A stretch of 64,000 nt of DNA from Clostridia bacterium UC5.1-2E3 (GTDB lineage Bacteria > Bacillota > Clostridia > Lachnospirales > Lachnospiraceae), in assembly GCA_001304875.1 (NCBI GenBank), contig BBZO01000008.1, forward strand, positions 40,757 through 104,756, in the 5' to 3' direction. Below, piece after piece: positions 1-10,166 of this stretch. Within the stretch, counting starts at the first letter, position 1, and each line of letters opens with the position of its first letter. The position numbers were made by a program, and so were the translations under genes. The notes under the pieces are model-generated. The model was not told the origin of the DNA, ran no database searches, and saw nothing but the letters and a program-made list of their open reading frames with translations.

Positions 1-565
1 CTCCCTGGCTGCCCCCTCAAGAACCGTCTCCCCCTCCGCCAGGACGGCGGCGGCCACCACGTTCTCCGTGGCGCCCACGCTGGGAAACGGCAGACCGATG
101 ACGGCCCCCTTAAGACGGGACACCTTCGCGGTGACCACTCCGTCCCGCTCCTCAAAACAGACTCCCATCTGCTCCAGCGCCTGCCGGTGCAGGTCGATGG
201 GCCGCTCCCCGATGGAACAGCCGCCGGGGCTTGAGAACTCCACCTGCCCCACCCGCCCCAGCAATGGGCCCAGGAGCATGATGGAGGAGCGCATCTGGCT
301 CATGGCATCGCGGTCGATCGTGTGGGACGAGACGCCCGACGCATCGATCGTGAGGCGGCCGCTCCCCGCGTCTCCCAGGCGGCAGCCAGAGAATCAAGTA
401 TCCCCATCATACAGGACACGTCCTGTATGCCGGGGACATTCTCAAGAACGACCGTCTCTCTATTCAGAATGGCGGCTGCCATCACCGGCAGCACGCCATT
501 TTTGATCCCTGAACCGAAAGCTCCCCGAAAAGGGGCTCTCCGCCTCTGATCTCTATATCGGACAA
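1..565 (-). CDS. murA: UDP-N-acetylglucosamine 1-carboxyvinyltransferase, N-terminal part
   Basis: First committed step of peptidoglycan synthesis in the cytoplasm: enolpyruvyl transfer from PEP to UDP-GlcNAc. The N-terminal EPT fold is recognisable (VQGSKNGVLP, then VVLENVPGIQDV); the rest runs off the window. I place the start at a TTG at 563-565, 8 nt after GGGAGG (574-579), giving MSDIEIRGGEPLFGELS; the open GTG start at 581 gives a frame unlike MurA. Two apparent deletions break the frame: A6 read as A5 near 494-498, which would restore GSKNG, and G3 read as G2 near 386, which would restore DSLGCRLGDAG. Last visible gene of the dcw operon, directly after ftsW with no murG between. Confidence 0.88.
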
Positions 566-639
566 TCTCAAAACCTCCCACACTCTCTATACTGTTATCA
601 TATGTAGTGTGAAACGGTTCCGAACGCTGTCCGGCTCAC

Positions 640-1797
640 TTATTTTTCCAGCTTGATCCGGTTGGAGACGCTTAGGACAATTCCCATCTCCATCATGAGG
701 AATAAAACCGACGTGCCTCCGTAGCTGATGAACGGCAGCGTGACTCCGGTGTTGGGCATCACGTTGGTCACGACGGCGATATTTAAAATTACCTGGATGG
801 CGATGTGGGCCATGACTCCTACCACCAGAAGCGCACCCAGAAGATCGGGGGCGTTTCCTGCGATCAGCATGAAGCGGTAGATCATAAACAGGAAGATCAG
901 TATGACCGACACCGCGCCGAACAGTCCCAGCTCCTCGCAGATGATGGAGAATACCATGTCGTTGTGGGCCTCGGGGATGAAGCCCAGCTTCTGGATGCTC
1001 TCCCCCAGCCCCCGGCCGAACAGGCCGCCGGAGCCGATGGCGTAGAGTCCCTGCAGCGTCTGGAATCCGCCGTCCTGCGGGAACAGCTCCGGATTTCTCC
1101 AGACCATGATGCGCTCCACCTGGTAGGGCTTTAAGATATGAAGCATCTCCATGCCCTCCGCCAGCTGCGGCGCAAAGATCAGAAGCAGGAGCCCCGCCGC
1201 CACGCATGCGGCAAAGGGCCAGCGGATCTTGCAGGCCACGAACAGCATGATGAAGACGATGCCGCAGATGATGATGCCGGAGCTCAGGTTGTTGGCCGTC
1301 ACCATCAGAGCCAGCGGAAGCGCCAGTGCGATGACGAAGCCCGCCGATTTTTTTCTGTTTATGCCCAGTCCCAGGCGGCTGATCACCACCGCCAGAACCA
1401 TGATGAGCGATATCTTTACCAGCTCCGTCGGCTGGAAGCTGGCTCCGCCGATGCCCAGCCATCTCTTTTTTCCGTTGGCCTCGATGCCCAACGGCGTGAA
1501 CATGGTGAGAAACATGGTCACGTAGGAGAGGACGTAGGCCAGCCCCGCAAATTTGCAGAACCAGTGGTAGTCAAGCTTCGATATGAACAGCATGAAGACA
1601 AAGCCCGCCGCCGCAATCTGCCCCTGCCTTATCAGAAAATAGGCTGAGTTCCCGTCCTGGGAAAGCTGGGCCGAATAGTAGCTGGAGCTGTAGATCATCA
1701 CCAGACCGAAGGCGGTCAGAAAAATGATGGTAAACAGCAGGCTGTAGTCGTAAAACCGCCGCGGCTTATGCTTTTTCATCTTGCCCTCGTTCGCCAT
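640..1797 (-). CDS. ftsW: FtsW/SpoVE-type peptidoglycan glycosyltransferase
   Basis: SEDS-family polytopic membrane glycosyltransferase that polymerises lipid II together with a class B PBP. 385 residues, about ten hydrophobic segments. Family signatures visible are PEAHNDMVFSIICEELG in the large extracellular loop and PFISYGGTS near the C-terminus. The ATG at 1797 follows AAGGAGTGG at good spacing. It lies 11 bp after murD and is one of the few genes here with no frame break. Placement beside SpoVD-like PBPs means it may be the sporulation paralogue SpoVE, the division FtsW, or serve both roles; sequence alone does not separate these. Confidence 0.92.
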   Translation of the reverse strand: MANEGKMKKHKPRRFYDYSLLFTIIFLTAFGLVMIYSSSYYSAQLSQDGNSAYFLIRQGQIAAAGFVFMLFISKLDYHWFCKFAGLAYVLSYVTMFLTMFTPLGIEANGKKRWLGIGGASFQPTELVKISLIMVLAVVISRLGLGINRKKSAGFVIALALPLALMVTANNLSSGIIICGIVFIMLFVACKIRWPFAACVAAGLLLLIFAPQLAEGMEMLHILKPYQVERIMVWRNPELFPQDGGFQTLQGLYAIGSGGLFGRGLGESIQKLGFIPEAHNDMVFSIICEELGLFGAVSVILIFLFMIYRFMLIAGNAPDLLGALLVVGVMAHIAIQVILNIAVVTNVMPNTGVTLPFISYGGTSVLFLMMEMGIVLSVSNRIKLEK

Positions 1798-1808
1798 AAA
1801 ACCACTCC

Positions 1809-3150
1809 TTAAAGACTTCTCACATACTCCTTGAACTTCTCGCCGCGCTCCTCAAAATTCTTGAACATGCCCCAGCTGGCGCAGGCGGGCGAGAGAAGCA
1901 CGTTGTCGCCTATGTTGGCGTAGGACGCGCAGACCTGGACAGCCTCCAGAAGATCCTCCGCGTACATGATATCCGTAAATCCATGCTTTTGGCGCAGTCT
2001 GCAATCTTATCCCTGGTCTGCCCGATGAGCACCAGGTAGCGGACCTTGCCGTCGAAGCTCTCGATCCACTCATCAAACTCCGAGTGCTTGTCGTAGCCGC
2101 CGGCGATCAGAAGCGTCGGGCCCGGCATGGCCTTGATGGCCTGCATGGCGGCATCCGGGTTGGTTCCCTTGGAATCGTTGTAGTATTTGACGCCGAAGCG
2201 CTCGGTGACAAACTCGATGCGGTGCTCCACGGCCTTGAACTCCCGAAGCACCTTGCGGATGGTGTCCATGGGGACGCCCATCTTCGAGCTGATGGCCACG
2301 GCTGCCATGACGTTCTCATGGTTGTGGCGTCCTAACAGCTTAAGCTCATTGACATTGATAATCTCGGTGACTTTGGAGCCCTCCTTCCAGACGATGGTCT
2401 CGCCGTCCAGATAAAGCCCCTCATCCAGCGTATGCCGGCTGCTGAAGAAAATGACCTTCGGCTTCAGATCCTGGCCGAACTCCCGAAGCACCGCGTCGTC
2501 GTAGTTTAAGACACAGGTATCCTCCTCCGTCTGGTTCTTGGCGATGCCCTCCTTGACCTCGATGTAGCACTCCATGGTCTTGTGCCGGTCCAGATGGTCC
2601 GGGGTGATGTTTAAAATCGCGCTCACGTTGGGGTGGAAATCCATGATGGTCTCCAGCTGGAAGCTGGACACCTCCGCCACGGTCACGGAATCGTCCGTGG
2701 TCTCCAGCGCGTGCTCCGTGTAGGGCATTCCGATATTGCCCACGACGAACACACTCTCGTAGTGGGCCTTCATGATCTCCCGGTCAGTGCCGTGGTCGTG
2801 GTCTTGCCGTTGGTGCCGGTGATGGCCGCCAGCTTTCCCTTCGCGCAGTGGTACGCCAGCTGGATCTCGCTCCAGATCGGGATCTCCGCCTCGTCCAGCA
2901 CCTGCACAAAAGGCGCCTCCAGGGAGATACCGGGGCTTATGATGGATAACTCCACGCCCAGCAGATCGGTGCGGGTCAGCTCCCCTAAAACCACCGTCAC
3001 TTTAGCGTCCTCATCAAATTCTCTTTTAACTTTTCTCGTCCAGATTCACATTCCCGTCGTAGAGCACAACCTCGCCGCCCTTTTGAGCAGCAGCTTTGCG
3101 GCTGCGATCCCGCTGATGCCGGTTCCTGCCACCAAAACTTTTTGACTCAT
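1809..3150 (-). CDS. murD: UDP-N-acetylmuramoylalanine--D-glutamate ligase
   Basis: Cytoplasmic Mur ligase adding D-Glu to UDP-MurNAc-L-Ala. Visible motifs: N-terminal VLVAGTGISG, ATP loop GTNGKTTTT, EVSSFQLE, NITPDHLDRH and YNDSKGTNPDA. ATG at 3150 sits 7 nt after AGGAGG (an ATG 6 bases upstream is too close). Four apparent homopolymer shortenings split it: A5 to A4 near 3080, A6 to A4 near 3046, G4 to G3 near 2783, A5 to A4 near 1988. Healed, the protein ends in ACASWGMFKNFEERG and has a normal MurD length of about 450 residues. Lies between mraY and ftsW. Confidence 0.9.
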
Positions 3151-3161
3151 GTTCATTCCTC

Positions 3162-4130
3162 CTATAATCCTAAGTACGCGATCAGGCAAAGGATTGCCGT
3201 CACAGTTGAAAATACGGCCACGACTCTGGTCTCCGACCATCCGCAGAGCTCGAAATGGTGGTGAATCGGCGCCATTTTAAATATTCGCTTTCCTCCGGTC
3301 TTCTTAAAATAAGTGACCTGTATCATGACGGACAGAACCTCCGCCAGGTAGATGAAGCCCACGATGGCGATGAAAATGGGCATCCGCATCATAAACGCGC
3401 TGGCCGCCACGAAGCCGCCCAGTGCCAGGGAGCCGGTGTCCCCCATGAACACCTTGGCCGGGTAGACGTTAAAGAGAAGGAAACCCAGAAGGCTTCCGAC
3501 CACCGCCCCCGTGATGGGGCTGATGCCGCTCCCCTCCCCCAGCGCCACAATCGTGAAGAAGGTGGCCACCAGGATCGTCACGCTGGTGCACAGGCCGTCC
3601 AGGCCGTCGGTGAAGTTGACGCCGTTGTCCGTACCCAGGACGATGAAAAACACCGCCGGCACAAAAAGCCACCCTAAATCCAGCATCATCCCGCCGTCAA
3701 AGCCGCCGGTGAACGGAATCAGCATCTCCGTCCCCACGCCGTCGGCGCTGATCAGATAGTAGGTGAAAATGGCGGTAATCACAATCTGTCCCAGGAGCTT
3801 CTGCTTCGGGTTAAGCCCCTCGGAGCGCTTCATCACGATCTTGATGTAATCGTCCAGGAATCCGATGATGCCGAACCCCACGGTCACGAACAGCACCGGG
3901 ATCACCTTCGGATAGTCCCTGATATAGAACAGGGATGTGATGATGATACTGCTTAAGATAATCAGTCCGCCCATGGTGGGGGTCCCCTGCTTTTTCAGAT
4001 GCGCCTGCGGCCCGTCGTCCCTGACCTGCTGCCCGAACTTCAGCTTGTGAAGGAACGGGATGACGATGGGACAGAGCACCGCGCTTATGGCAAATGAAAT
4101 AATGATTGCAAGAATGGTCTCATTGATCAT
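3162..4130 (-). CDS. mraY: Phospho-N-acetylmuramoyl-pentapeptide transferase
   Basis: Integral membrane enzyme forming lipid I from UDP-MurNAc-pentapeptide and undecaprenyl phosphate. The translation from ATG 4130 is 322 residues, the usual family length; longer open frame upstream is not coding-like. Catalytic Asp motif GFLDDYIKI, the NFTDGLDGL loop and APIHHHFEL are all present, as is the early TPTMGG loop. Start preceded by GAGGTG. No frame break. Gap to murD 11 bp, to the upstream PBP gene 59 bp. Confidence 0.95.
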   Translation of the reverse strand: MINETILAIIISFAISAVLCPIVIPFLHKLKFGQQVRDDGPQAHLKKQGTPTMGGLIILSSIIITSLFYIRDYPKVIPVLFVTVGFGIIGFLDDYIKIVMKRSEGLNPKQKLLGQIVITAIFTYYLISADGVGTEMLIPFTGGFDGGMMLDLGWLFVPAVFFIVLGTDNGVNFTDGLDGLCTSVTILVATFFTIVALGEGSGISPITGAVVGSLLGFLLFNVYPAKVFMGDTGSLALGGFVAASAFMMRMPIFIAIVGFIYLAEVLSVMIQVTYFKKTGGKRIFKMAPIHHHFELCGWSETRVVAVFSTVTAILCLIAYLGL

Positions 4131-4189
4131 GTTACACCTCAGATTCTTATGTATTAACGTGATTAGTATACGTCTTTTTACGGGAATAA

Positions 4190-5922
4190 TCAACTGTTTT
4201 CCTCGGATGGCATGATTCCCATATAAGGCAAAATATTCTTAAAAATATCGGCGATCACCGGCGCCGCGATGGTGCCGCCGTAATAGACGCCCTCGGGCTC
4301 GTCGATGGTGATGAGGGCGATGACCTGCGGGTCGTCCGCCGGGGCGAAGCGATAAAAGAAGAAATGTATTTTTTCAGGCTTCTGGGAAGCTTTTCCGAGG
4401 TGGCCGTCTTGCCGCCGATGCGGTAGCCCCCGATGGCCGCCTTCTTACCGCTCCCCTCCGCCACCACCTGCTCTAAAATGTAGCGCATCCTGGCGCTGGT
4501 CTCCTCCGAGACGACGCCCTCTCTCACCGGATACTCGAACACCTTCACCGACTGGCCGTCGGCGCTCTCGGCCCGGATGCCGAAATGTGGCGTCACCCGG
4601 TTTCCTCCGTTGATGATGGAGGCGGCCGTGGTGACGAGCTGCACCGGCGTGATCTGGAACGACTGCCCGAAGGACACGGTGGCCAGCTCCACCAGCTTCA
4701 TATTTTCCTTTTTATGCATGATGGTGGCCGCCTCGCCGGGCAGGTCGATGCCGGTCTTTCCCATGAGGCCGAACTGGACGAAATATTTGTAGTAATTGTC
4801 CACGCCCAGCCGCTGTCCCACGTCGATGAACACCGGGTTGCAGGAGTTCATGGCCCCCTGCAGAAAGGTTTCAGAGCCGTGGCCTCCCACCTTATGGCAG
4901 CGGATTTTCCGGTCCTCCACGATGCGAAATCCCGGGCAGTTAAAGCGGTCCTCCAGCGTCACCACGCCCTCCTCCAGCCCGGCGGCGGCTGTGACGATCT
5001 TGAACGTGGAGCCGGGCTCGTAGGTGTCGTTGATGCTGCGGTTCCTCCACATCTGGTTTAACAGATCCTGCTTTTCCTTCGCGTCCAGGGCTTCCGCCCC
5101 CTCCACATTCAGCGTGAACGGATCGTTTAAATTAAATTCGGGGACGTTCACCATGGCCAGGATCTCGCCGTTTCCCGGATCCATAATGATGACGGAGACC
5201 GCGTTCGCGCCCTTCTTCTCCATCACCTGGTACGCGGCCTGCTCGGCGTACTTCTGGATGTTCACGTCCAGGCTGACCGTCAGATTGTACCCCGGAACCG
5301 GCTCCACCCGGTCCTCCGCGTAGCCCGAAAGCTCCACGCCGGCGGCGTCCGACATGGTTAGGATTTTTCCGTCCAGGCCCTTTAAATATTTCTCATACAC
5401 CACTTCCAGGCCGATGATTCCCTGATTGTCCCCGCCGGTAAAGCCCAGCACCTTGGAGGCCAGGGAATCATACGGATAGTAGCGCTTGTAATCTTCGTCC
5501 ACCTTGACCCCGTCCAGGCGGAAGGCGCGGATCCTGTCCCCCTTCTCCTTGTCCACGTTGGTCTTTATAATCTCCCTGGAAGAATATTTTTCCACCTTCT
5601 CCCTCACACTCTCCGCCGGAAGCCCCAGCTCCGCGGACAGAACCTCCACCACCCGCTCCGTCGGTGAGCTGGTTGTGAACCACGGAGACGGTGCAGACGG
5701 TGCGGTTGGCTGCGATGACTGCCCCGTTCCGGTCCAGGATCTCCCTCTGGCGGCCTTGATGGTTCTCTCCCGCTGGTGGAGATCCTCCGCCATGGCGTAG
5801 TAGTAGTCGGAGCGGAATATCATAAGAAAGAACAGCCTCCCCACCAGAATCGCCATGCAGATGCATACGCCAAAGCAGACAAGGGCTGTTCTTCCTCTGT
5901 GATGTGTCTTATTGGAATCCAT
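4190..5922 (-). CDS. Class B penicillin-binding protein (SpoVD/PBP2-like)
   Basis: Membrane-anchored D,D-transpeptidase cross-linking septal or spore-cortex peptidoglycan. One N-terminal TM segment (about residues 16-36), PBP dimerisation region, then a transpeptidase domain with active-site STFK (YEPGSTFKIV), SCN (MNSCNP) and a third motif that reads KTA (GGKTATSE) instead of the usual KTG. No PASTA repeats; healed C-terminus ends near ILPYMGIMPSEENS. ATG 5922 follows GGAG; a GTG at 5934 is an alternative. Frame breaks near 5745 (G4 to G3), 5665 and 4371 (T3 to T2). Probably works with the neighbouring FtsW/SpoVE. Confidence 0.86.
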
Positions 5923-5988
5923 AATATACTCCACAGCTCAGCCATTGTTACAGTATATTAGAATCTTGTCACATTTATGTGTGCCAGG

Positions 5989-8145
5989 CTACCGGGCGCT
6001 GCTCTCAGCAGCGGCCTCAGAGGCCGGCGTGCTCTCTCCGGATGATATGTCGTCCGCCGCAGAACTCTCCAGGTCTTCGGTGGACATCTCGGGCGTGACC
6101 TCCTGGCCGTCCGGTCCCGACATCAGCCCCGGCGAACCGTAGCCGTCCCCGTCCTCACCGTCTCCGCCAACGATAAATTCATCGGTGTAGCTGACGGTGG
6201 TCTCCTCCGGCTCCTGGGTCTCTTCCGTGCTCTCCTCCGTGGGCTCAGCCACGTTGATGCCCTCCTCCTGGCTTGCCAGGTTCTCGTCGATCTCCTCCGG
6301 AATATCCGTGGTCGGGAACACATTCATATAAGGGAGAATCTCTCCCACAATCTGGCTGAAAATGCTGCTTGCAAAAGAACTGTGCGCCTGCTCCGTTCCC
6401 GGAAGATTGGGAGTGTCGATAACCACGTACACCACCACCTCCGGATTTCCACCGGCGCGTAGCCCGCGAAGGAAACCACGTAGTTCCGGGCGGAACGGGG
6501 CAGCTTCTCCGCCGTTCCCGTCTTTCCTCCCACCTGGTAACCCGTCACGGCCGCGGCGCTTCCGGTACCGGAATCTACCGTCTTAAACAGAGCATTTTTC
6601 AGATAGTCGCTGGTGCTTTTGGAGACGGTCTCCCTCACCAGCTTCGGCTCAATCTTCCGCACGACGGCGCCCTGCTCGTTGACGATCTGCCTCACCACGT
6701 GGGGCTCGTAGTAGGAGCCGCCGTTGACAATGGAGCAGTAGGCCGACGCCATCTGGATCATCGTGCAGTTATAGTTCTGGCCGAAGGAGTTGGTGGCCAG
6801 CTCCGTGGGGCCCATGCGGTCCACGCTGTAGACCAGATTCTTCGTGTCGGCCTCTCCCGGCAGGTCGATGCCGGTGCGGCTGCCGAAGCCAAACAGCTCC
6901 TGGTAGTGGGAAAACCGGTCTCTGCCCATCTGGGCCGCCAGGTCCATCATGACGATGTTGCAGGATTTCATGATTCCCTCTTCCACCGTCAGCGGGCCGT
7001 GTCCGTTTCTCGCCACACAGCGGATGCGCCAGCCGCCCACCTCCTTGAAGCCGCCGCAGTCGTGGTACTCAAATCCGTTGCTTAAGCCTTCCTCCAGAGC
7101 CGCCGCCACGGTGAAAACCTTCTGGGTGGAACCCGGCTCGTAGGTATCGCTGACGCAGAAATTGCGCCACATCTTATTCCACGCCTCCATCTGGGCCTCG
7201 GTGTCCATGGAGGCGATTTCTTCCTCCGTATAGTAAGCGCTTAAATCTCTCGGATTGTTCAGATCATAGCGGTTGGTGGCGGCCATGGCCAGCACCTCGC
7301 CATTGTCCGGGTCCATGACGATGACGGCCGCCTGCTGGCTCCCCGGTGCCCGCCTGCCACTGGTCGATGTATTTCTCCACCACGTTCTGGATATTCAGAT
7401 CGAGTGTGGACACCACGGTGTTTCCATTGGCGGCCGGCTTGATGACCCTCTCCAGGTTGGAATCGTCGTTTAAATAGCCGTACTCGCGGCCGTTGTTCCC
7501 GATCAGATCTTCATTGTAGTACTGCTCGATGCCCCCGGTTCCGGTGCTGCCGTCCTTCTGGGCAAAGCCCAGGACCGTGCTGGCCGTGCTTCCGTAGGGG
7601 TAGGTTCTCTTGTACTCGTCCTCGAACCAGACACCCTTGACGCGGGATTTCGACCCTTCTTTGCTGTACTGGCTGTTGGCCTCTGACTTGATGGTCTCAA
7701 AATTTTCCTTCTGGTCGTTGGTCAGCTGTCTCTCGTAGCGGATGTACGGGGACTCGGGATTTTCGGTGATGAGCCTTCTGAGCTCCGCGCCGTCGTAGCC
7801 GAACGCGCTCACCAGAGCCGCGATGGTGGGCTCTAAGGTGTCCTCGGGCTTGGCCATGATCTGGGTGCAGTCGATGATCAGATTGTAAACCTTGTCGCTG
7901 GTGGCCAGATAGGTCCCGTTGCGGTCCACAATATCCCCGCGCCGGTAGGGAATCACGCGGCTGTCGTAATCCTGCTGTCCCAGTATGGTCTGTGTATAGT
8001 CCGCCTGCCTGTCCCTCACAATCGTATACAGGACGTACACCAATGCGAATAAAGCCAGCGTAATCACCAGAACGGTGATCGCCAGCTTCTCCTGCATATA
8101 TCTTGTGAAGACCCTGCGGTTATTTGTATCTCGGGATGTCTTCAT
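5989..8145 (-). CDS. Class B penicillin-binding protein (FtsI-like) with acidic C-terminal tail
   Basis: Second D,D-transpeptidase of the operon, likely the division FtsI/PBP2B equivalent. N-terminal TM helix (about residues 17-40), dimerisation domain, then STQK (YEPGSTQKV), SCN (MKSCNI) and KTG (GGKTGTAEKLPRS) motifs in order. Instead of PASTA repeats, the last 115 or so residues are rich in E, S, T, G and D and look disordered (EEIDENLASQEEG, EESTEETQEPEETT). Breaks near 7343 (net +1) and 6450 (A4 to A3, restoring VENPEVVVYVV). The start overlaps the ftsL 3' end by 26 bp, so translation is probably coupled. Confidence 0.86.
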
Positions 8146-8632
8146 ACTGTCTTACATACTCGCTTTCTGACTTATTATAAAGAAGAACCTGGTCCTTGTT
8201 GGCATAGACCATGCCCAGCTCCTCCGTGGCGACTTTGTAAATGTAATCCAGATCCACATACGTATTAATGCGGATCTCCAGCGCGTCGTTTTCTGCCTTC
8301 AGATTCTCCAGCTTCGTCTCCTGTGCCTCGATATTCTGTATCCTGGCGTTGATGGAGGACTGGAGCCTCAGATAATTGACGCAGAGATACAGCGTGCATA
8401 TGGCCGCAACTGTCAGCAATATGACATAGGGAAGATCCATGTAAAGAGCCTTCTCCTGGTTTCTCCGGATGGTATGGTTGATGCCGCGGGACTGCCTGGG
8501 CTCACGGGATGGCCTTGGCTCGCGGGATGGCCTCGGTCGTTCCGGCTGTGTATTCAGTTTTCTCGCTGCGCTGCCCTGCACGTACGCCTGATTGTAGCTG
8601 TGCGCCGGGCGCCCCGGTTTTCTTGAAGCCAT
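8120..8632 (-). CDS. FtsL/DivIC-like cell division protein
   Basis: 170-residue bitopic protein: cytoplasmic basic N-terminus, one TM helix (about residues 67-90, LPYVILLTVAAICTLYLCV), then a coiled coil (NIEAQETKLENLKAENDALEI) facing outside. This is the FtsL/DivIC plan, and the position between rsmH and the PBP genes is where ftsL sits in Firmicutes. The N-terminal tail carries a short tandem repeat PSREPR/PSREPR/QSRG that looks recently duplicated. ATG 8632 follows AGGGAGAG. Intact. FtsL is poorly conserved, so the assignment rests on architecture and position. Confidence 0.8.
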   Translation of the reverse strand: MASRKPGRPAHSYNQAYVQGSAARKLNTQPERPRPSREPRPSREPRQSRGINHTIRRNQEKALYMDLPYVILLTVAAICTLYLCVNYLRLQSSINARIQNIEAQETKLENLKAENDALEIRINTYVDLDYIYKVATEELGMVYANKDQVLLYNKSESEYVRQYEDIPRYK

Positions 8633-8643
8633 ACTCTCCCTCC

Positions 8644-9578
8644 TTAACTTTTTTCAAATACCCGAAGTTTGGAACTCTTTGATCGTTTGTTCTCCTCAAT
8701 CTCCTGACCGGTGGGCACGATGGGTTTTCGTGTCACCACCCTTCCCCGGCTCTTTCTGCCGCACATGCACACCGGAAAATCCGGCGGGCAGACGCAGGGA
8801 TTCTCATTTTCCTTAAATTTATTTTTGACGATGCGGTCCTCCAGCGAGTGGAAGGTGATGATGGAAAGTCTTCCGCCCGGATTTAAAAGCCCGATCATCT
8901 TGTCGATGGAGTGCTCCAGCACCTCCAGTTCCTTGTTGAGCTCGATGCGGATGGCCTGGAAGGTGCGCTTGGCCGGGTGTCCCCCAGTGGCCCGGATCTT
9001 CGCCGGTATGGCCGCCTTAATGACCTCGATCAGCTCCCCCGTGGTTTCCAGGGGCTTCTCCTGTCTGGCTCTCACGATGTGCTTTGCAATATTTTTCGCG
9101 AAACGGTCCTCCCCGTAGTCACGGATGATCCGGTAGAGCTCCATCTCGCTGTATCCGTTGACGATGTCCGCCGCGGTCTCGGCGTTTCTCTGGTCCATGC
9201 GCATGTCTAAGGGCGCATCCTCCCGGTAGGTAAAACCCCGTTCCGCCGTATCCAGCTGATAGGAGGACACCCCCAGATCCAGGTAAATGCCGTCCACGCC
9301 GGGAATCCCCAGCTCTGCAAGTACCGTGTCGATATTTTCGTAATTGTTTCTCACAATGGTCACTCTGCCGCCGTAGGCTTAAGCCGCTCCGTGGCCGCCG
9401 CGATGGCATCCGCGTCCTGGTCGATCCCGATGAGACGCCCGTTCTCCCCGAGACGGCTGCAGACCAGTGAAGCATGTCCCCCGCCGCCCAGCGTCCCGTC
9501 CACATAAATCCCGTCGGGACGGATGTTTAAGCTGTCCACGGTCTCATGGAGCAGGACGGATTTGTGTTCAAATGTCAT
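8644..9578 (-). CDS. rsmH: 16S rRNA (cytosine(1402)-N4)-methyltransferase
   Basis: SAM-dependent methyltransferase modifying C1402 in the 16S rRNA P-site region. N-terminus [16 protein letters not shown] loop [10 protein letters not shown], then [18 protein letters not shown] and ITFHSLEDR are classic RsmH (MraW) motifs; a [11 protein letters not shown] cysteine cluster near the C-terminus is also usual. The ATG overlaps the mraZ stop as ATGA. One break near 9377 (C3 read as C2) interrupts [11 protein letters not shown]. Healed length about 311 residues, normal. Confidence 0.93.
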
Positions 9579-10006
9579 ATTCCCAGTCCTTCCATGCTCT
9601 CGGCAATCGCTTCCATGTCGTTATCATTTAAGTCGTTCTTCTCGTCCCATGCGGCGCGGTTCCATATCTCGATACGGCTTCCCACTCCGACAAGCACCAC
9701 TTCCTTCTCCAGATGGGCGAAGGTGCGAAGAGGCGCCGGGAGAAGAATCCTTCCCTGTTTGTCCACCTCACAGGCGGAGGCTCCGCCTAACATGAAGCGG
9801 GTGAAGTTTCGGACGTTGGCGTTGGTGATGGGGAGGGCGCGCAGCTTCTCCTCGAACTTTGTCCACTCGGTCTGGTCATACACAAATAAACAGCCGTCGA
9901 GTCCTTTCGTAACAACGAACTCGTCTCCAAGCTGTTCCCTGAATCTGGACGGCACGATGAGCCGGCCTTTGGCGTCGATTGTATGGCTGTATTCACCCAT
10001 GAACAT
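9575..10006 (-). CDS. mraZ: Transcriptional regulator MraZ
   Basis: Head gene of the dcw operon; a two-repeat AbrB-like DNA-binding protein that forms rings and represses its own operon. 143 residues from ATG 10006, chosen because [15 protein letters not shown] matches the conserved MraZ start and AGGTGA lies 5 nt upstream; a GTG at 10015 is open but less likely. Both halves carry the signature ([13 protein letters not shown] and [13 protein letters not shown]). The last codons overlap rsmH. Four evenly spaced operator boxes lie just upstream. Confidence 0.95.
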   Translation of the reverse strand: MFMGEYSHTIDAKGRLIVPSRFREQLGDEFVVTKGLDGCLFVYDQTEWTKFEEKLRALPITNANVRNFTRFMLGGASACEVDKQGRILLPAPLRTFAHLEKEVVLVGVGSRIEIWNRAAWDEKNDLNDNDMEAIAESMEGLGI

Positions 10007-10031
10007 ATGCGTCACCTGTCATGATATGCCG

Positions 10032-10076
10032 CCACCGGCATACCATTTTCATCCACTTTCTACCACTTTCCTCCAC
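10032..10076 (-). promoter_or_regulatory. MraZ operator, 10-bp spaced GTGG boxes
   Basis: Read on the minus strand, GTGG, GTGG, GTGG and ATGG recur every 10 bp (complements at 10073, 10063, 10053 and 10043), with another GTGG at 10032-10035. One box per helical turn just upstream of mraZ is the known MraZ operator design and implies autorepression of the dcw operon. Confidence 0.85.
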
Positions 10077-10086
10077 TTGTAGTTTA

Positions 10087-10114
10087 ATTCTAGTACATTT
10101 GGGGGAAATAGCAA
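10087..10114 (-). promoter_or_regulatory. Predicted sigma-A promoter of the dcw operon
   Basis: On the minus strand TTGCTA (10109-10114) is followed after 16 bp by TAGAAT (10087-10092), about 10 bp before the first MraZ box. The -10 matches consensus at 5 of 6 positions, the -35 at 4 of 6. The position fits repression by MraZ bound just downstream. Confidence 0.55.
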
Positions 10115-10166
10115 TATGTAAATTTTAGAAAAATATGGATTTTGGAACGATTGGGGAAAAATGGAT

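Noticed and set aside
4190..8145. Programmed ribosomal frameshifting in PBP genes
   Set aside because: Breaks of the same kind occur in dozens of unrelated genes and lack slippery heptamers with downstream structure; sequencing error explains them better.
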